Origin: Bacillus sp. FJAT-27445
GTDB taxonomy: Bacteria; Bacillota; Bacilli; Bacillales; Cytobacillaceae
Direction of reading: 5' to 3'
Length of the DNA: 64,000 bases
NCBI RefSeq assembly: GCF_001510665.1
Contig: NZ_LMTI01000001.1
Coordinates: forward strand, 151,793-215,792
Shown piece after piece: positions 10,079 through 18,593 of the stretch. Numbering within the stretch: position 1 is the stretch's first letter; each line of letters starts with the position of its first letter. The translations under genes and the position numbers were made by a program. The notes beneath the pieces were generated by a model that had not been told where the DNA came from, did not search any database, and saw only the letters and a program-made list of their open reading frames with translations.

Positions 10079-11668
10079 ATGGATGATAAAAAGCAGTTCC
10101 TCAAGCTTCTGTCTCCGGTAAGGCGGCAGCTGAGGCTAGCCCGGGTTTTTACTGCGATCCAGTACGGGTTTGCATCAGCTGCGGCTGCCTGTGTGGCTGT
10201 GTTTCTAATTGCGAGGATAGTTGTTTTTCCGTACTATAACCAGGCTGCGGCAGTTTGTTCCTTGCTGGCACTCTCTCTCGTGTTTCTATTTTTTATGCGG
10301 CGTTTGCCGGGTTGGAAAGATGCGGCAGAGATATATAACGGCTATGTTCCGGAAGACCGCGTTCTTTCCGCTCATTCCTTTCATCACGAGGATGGGGTAA
10401 TCCAAAAGCTGCTCATTAAGGAAACGGTTTCCTACATGAAAAGGGAACAGGAGCACGTCCTGTCCCGGAAAAAGAAATACCGAATCACAAAATGGTTTGC
10501 AGCCGGCATTCTTCTTGCTGCCGCGGCCATGGCATTGGATCAAGTTCCGAATAAAAAAATTGAGCTTGCCGAAAAGAGGCAAACCGAGCTGGCTGTTCTT
10601 AAGAAAGCAGAGAAAGAACTTGCCGGGCAAATAAAAAAGGAGAAAAATCCCCTTACCAAAAAAGAGCTTGAAGAATTGAAAAAGGAGCTTGCTATGGCAC
10701 GCACTCCCGACGAGGCTCTGAAAGCAATTGATCGAAAAAGAAAAGAGCTTGCCCTGAAAGAGCTGAAGGAAAAAGAAAAAACCTCCGGACTTGAATCGCT
10801 GGTTACTGAGCTGGAGGAGGCGGGGCTTGAAAAACTCGCTTCGTCCATTGACGAAAAGGACGTTGATAAGGCATTGGAGGAAATCCGGCTACTTTCCAAG
10901 AATGGAGAAAAACGATCGCCTGCCCAATCGGCTGCCATGAAAAAACTTACCGGTACGGCAGGCTCAGCCTCGGAAGAAAAGCTCGACAGCCTCCAAAAAA
11001 AGCTTGAGGAAACATTCCAGGCAGAAAGCGATTTGAAAGAGCTGGCCGCCGTTCAGGAAGCGATATCAAAACAAGGGGAAAAACTGCAAAACGAAATGTC
11101 TTCAAACGGGCTTTCGCCAGGTAGGTTGGCGATGGGGCCTCAGCAGAATTCACCAAATGGCCAGACGCAATCCGGAAACAACCAAGGGAAAACCGCTCCG
11201 ATAAATAACGGTGCTGCCGGTTCACAGCCCGGAAGTAAACCGCAGAACGGTACATCGCCTGGCACTGGCCTTGGAAAAGACAACGGAAATGGCATCGGCC
11301 AAGGGAATGGCACTGGGCAAGGTACTGGCACTGGCCAAGGGAGTGGAACCGGCAGCGGCCTTGGGCAAGGGGGCAGTACTGGCATGGGTGCCGGATTGGG
11401 GAATGGAGCGCGTGAGTTCCTTACCGTTCCGGATAAAATTGGCGGAAACGAAGTGGTCGAATCGGATTATGGGAAGCTTGGTGGAGGAAGCCCATCCCAA
11501 TTCGAAAGCGACGGACCCGTCCAGCGAGGAACGATAAGGGCATATGAAGATGTTTATGGTGAATATGCCGCCTCCTACCGCAACAGCCTTGACAGAATGA
11601 AGCTGCCTGGCAGCCTTGAGCATATCGTTAAAAATTACTTTTCCGATATGGACCCCGAGAAGGAGTGA
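10079..11668 (+). CDS. Membrane coiled-coil protein with Gly-rich linker
   Basis: 529-aa protein of unknown function. It has two membrane helices at about 24-50 and 55-73, a third hydrophobic segment at 138-155, then a very charged Lys/Glu-rich predicted coiled coil from about 160 to 335. A low-complexity linker rich in Gly, Gln, Asn, Ser and Thr follows (about 355-445; repeated GTGQGTG-type units near 410-430). A well-ordered C-terminal tail (about 450-529) contains YEDVYGEYAASYRNSLDRMKLP. In other bacteria a protein of this general plan (DUF4175-like) often precedes MoxR in MoxR-DUF58-VWA clusters; that resemblance is by layout, not by a search. It is 17 bp after the permease and 4 bp before moxR. 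Confidence 0.8.
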   Translation: MDDKKQFLKLLSPVRRQLRLARVFTAIQYGFASAAAACVAVFLIARIVVFPYYNQAAAVCSLLALSLVFLFFMRRLPGWKDAAEIYNGYVPEDRVLSAHSFHHEDGVIQKLLIKETVSYMKREQEHVLSRKKKYRITKWFAAGILLAAAAMALDQVPNKKIELAEKRQTELAVLKKAEKELAGQIKKEKNPLTKKELEELKKELAMARTPDEALKAIDRKRKELALKELKEKEKTSGLESLVTELEEAGLEKLASSIDEKDVDKALEEIRLLSKNGEKRSPAQSAAMKKLTGTAGSASEEKLDSLQKKLEETFQAESDLKELAAVQEAISKQGEKLQNEMSSNGLSPGRLAMGPQQNSPNGQTQSGNNQGKTAPINNGAAGSQPGSKPQNGTSPGTGLGKDNGNGIGQGNGTGQGTGTGQGSGTGSGLGQGGSTGMGAGLGNGAREFLTVPDKIGGNEVVESDYGKLGGGSPSQFESDGPVQRGTIRAYEDVYGEYAASYRNSLDRMKLPGSLEHIVKNYFSDMDPEKE

Positions 11669-11672
11669 TTCC

Positions 11673-12680
11673 ATGGAATTTATGAAAGATAAGGAAAATC
11701 AATTTATCAGTGCTGCCGAAAAACTTCAGTCTGCCAGGGAGGAGATTAATAAGTTCATTGTCGGGCAGGACGAAGCTCTCGAACAGGTTCTCTGGAGCAT
11801 ACTATCCGGTGGGCATAGCCTTCTTGAAGGGCTTCCGGGTCTCGGAAAAACAATGCTGATCCGGACGTTTGCGGACTGTATGGACCTTTCCTTCAACCGG
11901 ATCCAATTTACACCGGATTTGATGCCGTCCGACATAACCGGGACGATGCTCCTCCAGCCTGGCGACAATGGAAGGCAGGAATTCACTTTTCATGAAGGGC
12001 CGATTTTCGCAAATATTGTCCTTGCCGATGAAATCAACCGGGCAACCCCTAAAACACAGAGCGCCTTGCTTGAAGCGATGGCGGAACAGACGGTTACCGT
12101 GATGGGGAACACAAAAATATTGGCAAGGCCGTTTTTCGTCCTTGCTACCCAGAATCCGATTGATATGGAGGGCACTTACCCTCTGCCCGAGGCTCAAATG
12201 GACCGGTTCATTTGCAAAATCCTCGTGGGCTATCCCTCAAAGGATGAGCTGAAGGAAATTGCCCGCAGGACGACAGGGACGGAAACTGCACTACTTAAAA
12301 AAGTCGTTTCCGCGGATGAAGTCATTCGGCTCCAGCAGCTCGCGAAGGAAATTCTTGTCTCGGAAGACATCCTGGAATTTGCTGTTTCAATCGTAACTGG
12401 CTCCCATCCCGGGCAAGAAGGATCCCCGGAATCGGTCAACAGGTACATCCAGTATGGAATTGGCCCGAGGGGACTCCAAAGCCTTTTGATGCTGGCCAAA
12501 GCAAGGGCATTGTGTTCAGGCAGGTATCATGTATCAACCGGAGATTTGAAAAAGGCTGCCCTCCCGGCGCTTCGCCATAGGCTGCTAATGAATTTTGAGG
12601 GTGAAGCCTGCGGGCTGGCAACGGATGAAATAATCCTTGATATCCTCGAAAGCGTATCAAAGGAGGCCGCAGCCAAATGA
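11673..12680 (+). CDS. MoxR family AAA+ ATPase
   Basis: 335-aa AAA+ ATPase of the MoxR family, thought to act as a chaperone for partner VWA proteins. Walker A EGLPGLGKT is at 52-60, Walker B ADEINRATPKTQ at about 118-129 and sensor 1 ATQNPIDMEGTYPLPEAQMDRF region at 158-179; the helix insert characteristic of MoxR is present. The ATG at 11673 is chosen because GAAGGAG lies 7 nt upstream; an in-frame extension to 11616 would overlap the previous gene by more than 50 bp without a ribosome site. Its stop overlaps the DUF58 start (ATGA). Confidence 0.95.
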   Translation: MEFMKDKENQFISAAEKLQSAREEINKFIVGQDEALEQVLWSILSGGHSLLEGLPGLGKTMLIRTFADCMDLSFNRIQFTPDLMPSDITGTMLLQPGDNGRQEFTFHEGPIFANIVLADEINRATPKTQSALLEAMAEQTVTVMGNTKILARPFFVLATQNPIDMEGTYPLPEAQMDRFICKILVGYPSKDELKEIARRTTGTETALLKKVVSADEVIRLQQLAKEILVSEDILEFAVSIVTGSHPGQEGSPESVNRYIQYGIGPRGLQSLLMLAKARALCSGRYHVSTGDLKKAALPALRHRLLMNFEGEACGLATDEIILDILESVSKEAAAK

Positions 12681-13546
12681 GCGCTGGCCAGGGCGGACTG
12701 CTGGCCAGGCTGCAAAGGAAACGGCTTTCCGTCAAGTCCCGCAGGAGGGGTGCCCATAAAGGGGGGCGCCGTTCAGGAAGGCCGGGCCAATCACTTGAGT
12801 TTTCCGATTTTCGGGCCTACCAGCCTGGGGATGATATCCGCTTGATAGACTGGAATCTATATGGGAGGACCGGCAAGCACTATATTAAAAGATTCCTTGA
12901 TGAACAGGAAATTCATGCGGCTATTTTTCTTGATGCTTCACCATCAATGAGGATTATAGAATCGAAATGGCACAGAGCCAAGGATATTGCCGCGGCATTG
13001 GCCTATATTGCCTTGATTGGGGAAGACCGCCTGTCCTTCATTCCGGCATCCGCTTCAGCTGAAGGGAAAATCACCCGGAAAGGCGCGGTCTATGCCAAAA
13101 GCGTCTACAAAAGCATCCTGGCAACAGACGTAAAGGCAATGACCGGAACGTTTACGGAGACTGCGCTGCTAGAAGGATTGAAAAGTACCCAGGCTGCAAT
13201 TTTGATAAGCGATGGCCTTGAGGAGCTTGAGGAATTTGACATTCTGTTCAGGAAGCTTGCCGCATCGAAAATCGATGTGAAGTTTATACAAGTACTGGCG
13301 AAGGAAGAATTAGATCCTGCTATTACGGGTGATCTGCGGCTGATTGACAGCGAAACAGGAACATCGGTCGATGTCAGCATGCGGGAGCCTGTAATAAAAA
13401 TGTACCAAAGAAGGCTGGAAACCCATAATGCCTCGCTCGAACAGTTGTGCAAAAACTATGGTTTTTCCTACTTATCCGTGTCCGACGGGCATGATTTTCA
13501 TGATTTTATCTTTCACATGTGCACCGCCAAAAAAGTGCTGGAATGA
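12677..13546 (+). CDS. DUF58 domain protein (VWA-like)
   Basis: 289-aa DUF58 protein. The defining block FRAYQPGDDIRLIDWN lies at about 45-60, followed by a VWA-like core whose MIDAS motif DASPS is at 86-90. DUF58 proteins are standard partners of MoxR ATPases, and the 4-bp overlap with moxR supports coupled translation and physical association. There is no membrane segment, so it is probably cytoplasmic or peripheral. The highly basic N-terminus (about residues 11-37, many Arg/Lys) may contact membrane lipid or nucleic acid; this is inference. The biochemical role of the family is not settled. Confidence 0.93.
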   Translation: MSAGQGGLLARLQRKRLSVKSRRRGAHKGGRRSGRPGQSLEFSDFRAYQPGDDIRLIDWNLYGRTGKHYIKRFLDEQEIHAAIFLDASPSMRIIESKWHRAKDIAAALAYIALIGEDRLSFIPASASAEGKITRKGAVYAKSVYKSILATDVKAMTGTFTETALLEGLKSTQAAILISDGLEELEEFDILFRKLAASKIDVKFIQVLAKEELDPAITGDLRLIDSETGTSVDVSMREPVIKMYQRRLETHNASLEQLCKNYGFSYLSVSDGHDFHDFIFHMCTAKKVLE

Positions 13547-13557
13547 GGTGAACCTGA

Positions 13558-15330
13558 ATGCACTTTGCCAACCCTTCCTATTTCTTGCTGGCTGGCTTGA
13601 TCGGATTTGTCATCCTCCTCTATTTTTTCCGAAAGCAATATAAATCTGTCATCAATCCTTCCAACCTGCTCTGGGCACAGGCAATGAATGAATGGCAGGC
13701 ATCCCCCTGGCTGAAAAAACTGCAGAACAGCCTGCTTTTGTGGCTTCAGGTTTTCGCGCTGGCCCTGTTGATGATCGCGCTTGCAAAACCAGCCTGGCAA
13801 AGCGGAGGCGTATCAGGTAACCATCTGATTGTAATTTTCGACCCTTCCTCGTCCATGTCCGCGGGGGCTGGAGATGAAACAAGGATGGACGTTGCGAAAA
13901 AGAAAATGCTTGAGCTTGCGGAAAAACTCGGGAATGAGGAAGTCACAATCATCACTGCGGGGCAAAGGCCCGAAGTGATCCTGAACAGGGAAGCGGGAAA
14001 AAAGGCCGCTATTGATGCGATTCAGTCTATTTCCTTGACATACGAACATGAGAATATTGAAGAAGCAACAAATCTTGCTGTATCGATGTCTTTGAATGAA
14101 GGTAACGAGATACATATTTTTTCCGATTCCGTCCATAAAGACGAGATAGAACCAATTGCGCGAAACCAATTTGTCCAGGTTCATAACATTGGAGGCAGGA
14201 TTCAGAATCTGTCGCTGCTATCCTTTGGCGCTGCGAGGGCGGGGAGTGCAATTGTCGCCGCTGCCGTTATTGAAAACCAGGGAGGCGAGGATCGGGATGT
14301 CCTCTTTAGGGTGAAGGGGGAAAAAGAGATTCTGTTTGAAAAGAACTTGAAAATCAGCTCTGAAAGCCAGGAAATTGTTGATATCCCTGATTTGCCAGAG
14401 CATCCTTATTATCTTGCGGAAATTGTGGCAAAGGATGGCTATCAGGCAGACAATCAATCCGCGGCAGTTCTATCTCCTGCCAATCCGCCAATTTATGCTA
14501 TCGGGGATGTAAATCCCTTTTTGCTAAAAGGGTTAAAGTCGCTTGGGATCGACAGCATCCAGCCGGATAAAGGAGCTTTAGCATCAATCAAAGAAGGAAT
14601 CCTGCTTGTTGAGGGGGAGGAGCCGGATAATTTGCCTGATCTACCAGTGTTGCTGATTAATAAGGAGAAGGGGCAAAGGTTGGAATTGAAAGAAAAAATA
14701 AAAACCGCCGATTCTCCTGTACTCCAATTCACTGAATTCGGTAAAACCTATGTAAAATATGTGTCACAGCCTTATAGCGGCTCATTCAAAACAATCGCGG
14801 AATCGGGCGGCCGCCCCTTGATTCAAACAGGATACCGAAAAGGGCAGCCGGCGATAGCGGTAAATTTTGCGATTGAAGATTCTGATTGGCCGCTTCACCC
14901 CGGCTTTCCGATCTTCCTGTACAACAGCTACCAATGGCTGTCGCACCAATCCAAATTTCTTGGGTATTTCCAGCCTGGAGAAGAAAAATGGCTTGCTTTG
15001 GATACCCCGGACCGGCAGCTTGCCGTATTTGACCGGAATGGAAAAAACCTGGCAGAGTATGACTTATCAACAGAAAATTTCAAGGCGCCTTTTAAACCGG
15101 GCGTATACCAGGCATCTTCCGGGAGCCAAATTCACTATTTTTCTGTGCTTCTTGACGACAGGGAAAAGAAAGCAGCTATTTCAGATTCTTTTATCCTGAA
15201 TAAAAAGGCGGTTGAACCACGCAAAAAGGACAACCGCGAAAACGAAACAGCCTGGCTTGTGCTTGGCGTACTTGCCTTATTTGCCTTATTGATTGAATGG
15301 GAGGTGTACAGGCGTGGGCTTGGACGTTAA
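13558..15330 (+). CDS. BatA-type membrane VWA protein
   Basis: 590-aa protein with the 'aerotolerance regulator' (BatA) N-terminal module: helix at 7-23, the NPSNLLWAQA block and a second helix at 57-76. A VWA domain follows with MIDAS sequence DPSSS at 95-99. The middle (about 200-560) is beta-rich and presumably extracytoplasmic, and a last membrane helix lies at about 565-583. GAGGTG precedes the ATG. The last 17 bp overlap the next VWA gene. By family analogy it is a membrane target or partner of MoxR and DUF58. No enzymatic residues are evident beyond the metal-ion adhesion site. Confidence 0.9.
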   Translation: MHFANPSYFLLAGLIGFVILLYFFRKQYKSVINPSNLLWAQAMNEWQASPWLKKLQNSLLLWLQVFALALLMIALAKPAWQSGGVSGNHLIVIFDPSSSMSAGAGDETRMDVAKKKMLELAEKLGNEEVTIITAGQRPEVILNREAGKKAAIDAIQSISLTYEHENIEEATNLAVSMSLNEGNEIHIFSDSVHKDEIEPIARNQFVQVHNIGGRIQNLSLLSFGAARAGSAIVAAAVIENQGGEDRDVLFRVKGEKEILFEKNLKISSESQEIVDIPDLPEHPYYLAEIVAKDGYQADNQSAAVLSPANPPIYAIGDVNPFLLKGLKSLGIDSIQPDKGALASIKEGILLVEGEEPDNLPDLPVLLINKEKGQRLELKEKIKTADSPVLQFTEFGKTYVKYVSQPYSGSFKTIAESGGRPLIQTGYRKGQPAIAVNFAIEDSDWPLHPGFPIFLYNSYQWLSHQSKFLGYFQPGEEKWLALDTPDRQLAVFDRNGKNLAEYDLSTENFKAPFKPGVYQASSGSQIHYFSVLLDDREKKAAISDSFILNKKAVEPRKKDNRENETAWLVLGVLALFALLIEWEVYRRGLGR

Positions 15331-18121
15331 ATATCCCCTCATGTTTGCCCTCGCACTCCCGGCCGCTTTTCTTCTGTACAGGTTTTTCAGGCGGACAGGT
15401 ACGTTGGAGCAAAAAATCATCGGCTCGATCCGGGCTGTTGTTTTTTTCACGATTATACTCGCATTGGCTGTTCCCCAGATTGTTTTTCCGGCCAAAACAG
15501 AAACCGTTATCTTCCTAGTGGACCGGTCGAAAAGTGTTGAATCCCTTGGTGATGAAGCACTCGACTGGATTCATGAAGCCGTTTCCAAAAAAGGGCCAGG
15601 GAAGCAGTTTGCGATTGCTTCTTTTGCAAAAAATCCGCAATCCGAATCATCCATGGCATTCGGCTCGGACATTCCTTCCCAATTTAGCGGGGATCCTGAT
15701 AAAACCGAAACAGACATCGGCTCTGGCATCCGATTTGCTTCATCGCTCATTCCCGGGGCACAGGCAGGGAGGATTGTCCTTCTTACAGATGGAAACAATA
15801 CTGCCGGCGAGGCTGCCTCTGCCGCAGGCATGCTAAAGGATAGGAAGATTGAACTCGATTATGTTGCATTTAGGCAGGCCGAGAGAAGTGATGCCGCTGT
15901 TACTTCATTTACAGTACCGCCAACACTTTATGAAGGTGAAAATACATCGATCTCGATTAACGTTTCAAGTAATGCGGAAATGGCTGCTACCTTAAGGCTG
16001 ACTGTTAATAACAGGGAGATTTTAAAAAAGGGAGTGGGGTTGAAGGAAGGGAACAATGCCTTTACATTCACTCACCGCTCCTCAGGTACTGGCCTTGCCG
16101 TTTACAAGGCTGAATTGATCAATGTCGGGGATGCGCATATAGAAAATAATTCCCTTTTTGCAGTCGCGGATGTGAAAGGTGTGCCAAAAGTACTTGTTGT
16201 TGAAGGAACACCCGGCGGTAATCTGCCCGCGATTTTGAGAGGCTCCGGCCTGGATGTAGACGCCATCATGCCGGAAAGGCTCCCAACGGCGCTTGGCGGG
16301 TATCTCCAATACCAAACCATTGTTTTCGAAAATGTCCCCGGCCACAGGGTGTCCCAGGGCCAAATGAACCTGATTGAGAAAGCAGTCCGGGAATTTGGGT
16401 CCGGATTCGTCATGACAGGCGGCGAGGACAGCTTTGGGCTGGGAGGATATTTTAAAACACCGATTGAAAAGCTGCTTCCCGTCGACATGGATATTAAAGG
16501 AAAGAAGGAAATGCCGTCACTCGGGCTTGTCATTGTGATTGACCGATCGGGTAGCATGGATGGCACAAAGTTTGCCCTTGCGAAAGAAGCGGCGGCAAGG
16601 TCGGCCGAATTGCTTCGGGAGGATGATACCCTTGGTTTCATCGCGTTCGATGATAGCCCTTGGGTGGTCGTCGAAACGGCCCCCTTAAAAAATAAACAAG
16701 AAGCAATTGATAAAATCCGTTCCGTTGCCATAGGCGGCGGAACGAACATCTATCCTGCCCTGGCAAAAGCATATGGCGAACTTCGTGATTTAAAACTTCA
16801 GCGCAAGCATATTATTTTGCTGACGGATGGGCAATCCGCGGCGGACGGAGATTACGCCGCATTGATTGCGGAAGGGAAAAAGCGGAACATTACCCTTTCA
16901 ACGCTTGCCCTTGGCAGCGACGCGGATAGGCTGCTCCTGGAGGAACTTGCGAAGATGGGGAACGGACGGTTCTATGATGTATCGGATGCTTCGGTCATTC
17001 CCAGCGTGTTATCACGGGAAACTGTTATGACAACGAGGACATATATCGAAGACGAACCGTTTTACCCGGTAATAGAGTCATACCCGGAGTGGACCGCGAT
17101 GTTTGAAAATGGGGTTCCGCAAATGAATGCCTATATCGCTGTCACCCCGAAGCCGCGGGCGCGAGTTCCCGTATTAAGCGAAAAAGATGACCCTGTCCTT
17201 TCCCAGTGGCAATATGGGTTGGGTTCAACCCTTGCGTTCACGTCGGGCCTTTCAGGAAAATGGTCCGGAGATTGGGCAAGGTGGCCTGGTTGGCCGGGTT
17301 TCCTTAACCAGATGGTCACTGAATCCCTTCCAAAATATGAAAGTGAACCGTTTTCGGTTTCGGTGGATAGTGATAAAGGGAATGCGGTTATTTCGTTGAG
17401 CAGCGAGAACCCCGAACCAATACCTGTTGAAGCGACCGTTTTGACACAGGATGGAGAAGCAGTTGATGCGAATACGAAACTTGTTTCGCCCGGGAAGTAT
17501 GAGCTTGTTATCCCGGGCCGGCCTGGAATGTATTATCTTTCTATCAAGAAAAAGAAAAAAGATGGAACCATCGATGTGTACCGTACCGGCTTCTCCGTTC
17601 CCTATTCAGAAGAATTTTTGCTGACGGGGACGAATAAAGCGCTTCTGAATGAACTTGTTTCCATAAGCGGAGGAAGGGAGCTTTCCTCTCCAAAGGATGC
17701 ATTCAGGCCTTTGGCATCAAAGCCGCTCAGGAAACAGCCTATCAGCGAGTATCTTCTCCTAGCCGCTTTTTTGCTGCTTGTTGCGGAAATCTTTCTTCGC
17801 AGATTTGGAATCGGTGTGCTCGGCAGGATAAGCTCGAAACGCAAACCTCCCAAGGAAACAGGAATAAATACCGAAAATGCTGTTTTAGGGAGACTTGCGA
17901 AAGCAAAGGGGCTTGCCGGGAATAAAACAGGTCCGAAAAAGCCAGTGACTTCTGCTCAGAAAGGGCATGATCCGATTTTTTATAAAAAGGAGGAGCCGGA
18001 TATCCAGCCACCTGAATCAGTGGATGCCGCCGGGAAAAAGCCTGCCTCCAAAGAACCCGCTCAGATGGGGAACGAGGATAGGATGAAACGCCTCCTTGAT
18101 GCAAAAAAAAGGCGTGGATAG
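15314..18121 (+). CDS. Large membrane protein with two VWA modules
   Basis: 935-aa protein ending the accessory operon. Two N-terminal membrane helices (8-24, 38-58) are followed by a first VWA-like domain (DRSKS at 70-74), a beta domain, a class I amidotransferase-like segment (about 290-395, with MTGGEDSFGLGGY), and a second VWA domain with canonical MIDAS DRSGS at 410-414. A trailing beta region, a membrane helix near 811-830 and a Lys/Pro-rich cytoplasmic tail complete it. The GTG at 15314 is preferred over ATG 15293 because GGGAGGTG sits 7 nt before it. Architecture matches VWA/glutamine-amidotransferase-like proteins found beside MoxR in many phyla. Confidence 0.9.
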   Translation: MGLDVKYPLMFALALPAAFLLYRFFRRTGTLEQKIIGSIRAVVFFTIILALAVPQIVFPAKTETVIFLVDRSKSVESLGDEALDWIHEAVSKKGPGKQFAIASFAKNPQSESSMAFGSDIPSQFSGDPDKTETDIGSGIRFASSLIPGAQAGRIVLLTDGNNTAGEAASAAGMLKDRKIELDYVAFRQAERSDAAVTSFTVPPTLYEGENTSISINVSSNAEMAATLRLTVNNREILKKGVGLKEGNNAFTFTHRSSGTGLAVYKAELINVGDAHIENNSLFAVADVKGVPKVLVVEGTPGGNLPAILRGSGLDVDAIMPERLPTALGGYLQYQTIVFENVPGHRVSQGQMNLIEKAVREFGSGFVMTGGEDSFGLGGYFKTPIEKLLPVDMDIKGKKEMPSLGLVIVIDRSGSMDGTKFALAKEAAARSAELLREDDTLGFIAFDDSPWVVVETAPLKNKQEAIDKIRSVAIGGGTNIYPALAKAYGELRDLKLQRKHIILLTDGQSAADGDYAALIAEGKKRNITLSTLALGSDADRLLLEELAKMGNGRFYDVSDASVIPSVLSRETVMTTRTYIEDEPFYPVIESYPEWTAMFENGVPQMNAYIAVTPKPRARVPVLSEKDDPVLSQWQYGLGSTLAFTSGLSGKWSGDWARWPGWPGFLNQMVTESLPKYESEPFSVSVDSDKGNAVISLSSENPEPIPVEATVLTQDGEAVDANTKLVSPGKYELVIPGRPGMYYLSIKKKKKDGTIDVYRTGFSVPYSEEFLLTGTNKALLNELVSISGGRELSSPKDAFRPLASKPLRKQPISEYLLLAAFLLLVAEIFLRRFGIGVLGRISSKRKPPKETGINTENAVLGRLAKAKGLAGNKTGPKKPVTSAQKGHDPIFYKKEEPDIQPPESVDAAGKKPASKEPAQMGNEDRMKRLLDAKKRRG

Positions 18122-18125
18122 GTGG

Positions 18126-18160
18126 AAAAACACCGCCGCAACTCGCGGTGTTTTTGTTTA
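18126..18160 (+). terminator. Terminator closing the MoxR/VWA operon
   Basis: Perfect 11-bp stem AAAAACACCGC (18126-18136) / GCGGTGTTTTT (18145-18155) with an 8-nt loop and a T-rich tail. Together with the ftsY terminator it isolates the eight-gene block. Confidence 0.9.
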
Positions 18161-18181
18161 TTCGCGCCTCTGCCCAGGACC

Positions 18182-18210
18182 TTGACACAGTCGCGTTCGG
18201 GCTGTAAACT
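18182..18210 (+). promoter_or_regulatory. Sigma-A promoter for ylxM-ffh
   Basis: Consensus -35 TTGACA (18182-18187), 17-bp spacer, and -10 TAAACT (18205-18210), 40 nt upstream of ylxM. Confidence 0.8.
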
Positions 18211-18249
18211 AACGATGTAAAGGTTTTTCACTTAACAAGGAGGGATAGC

Positions 18250-18582
18250 ATGCTTGAGAAAACAACGCGAATGAATTATCTTTATGATTTCTACCAGTCG
18301 TTGTTAACGGAAAAACAGCAAAGCTATATGTCTCTCTATTACCTGGATGACTATTCGCTCGGGGAGATTGCCGAAGAGTATGATGTGAGCCGCCAGGCGG
18401 TTTATGATAATATTAAACGGACCGAGGCAATGCTTGAGGAATATGAAGGGAAACTGCTTCTGCTGCAGAAGTTCCAGGAGCGCAGCGTAATTTTTGGGAA
18501 AATGAGAGAATTGATCAATTCCGATCCACTCCCGAAGCAGGTCATGCTAGACGCGGTGGCCGAGCTTGAGAAACTAGATTAG
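18250..18582 (+). CDS. ylxM: SRP-associated putative DNA-binding protein YlxM
   Basis: 110-aa YlxM family protein (UPF0122) encoded just ahead of ffh in nearly all Firmicutes. A sigma-70 region 4-like helix-turn-helix is visible ([23 protein letters not shown], about residues 37-60; each part reads as an HTH). In streptococci YlxM has been reported to interact with SRP components; a DNA-binding role is only inferred. AAGGAGGGA precedes the ATG, and 11 bp separate it from ffh. The gene has its own sigma-A promoter here. Confidence 0.93.
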   Translation: MLEKTTRMNYLYDFYQSLLTEKQQSYMSLYYLDDYSLGEIAEEYDVSRQAVYDNIKRTEAMLEEYEGKLLLLQKFQERSVIFGKMRELINSDPLPKQVMLDAVAELEKLD

Positions 18583-18593
18583 GAGGCGGCACA

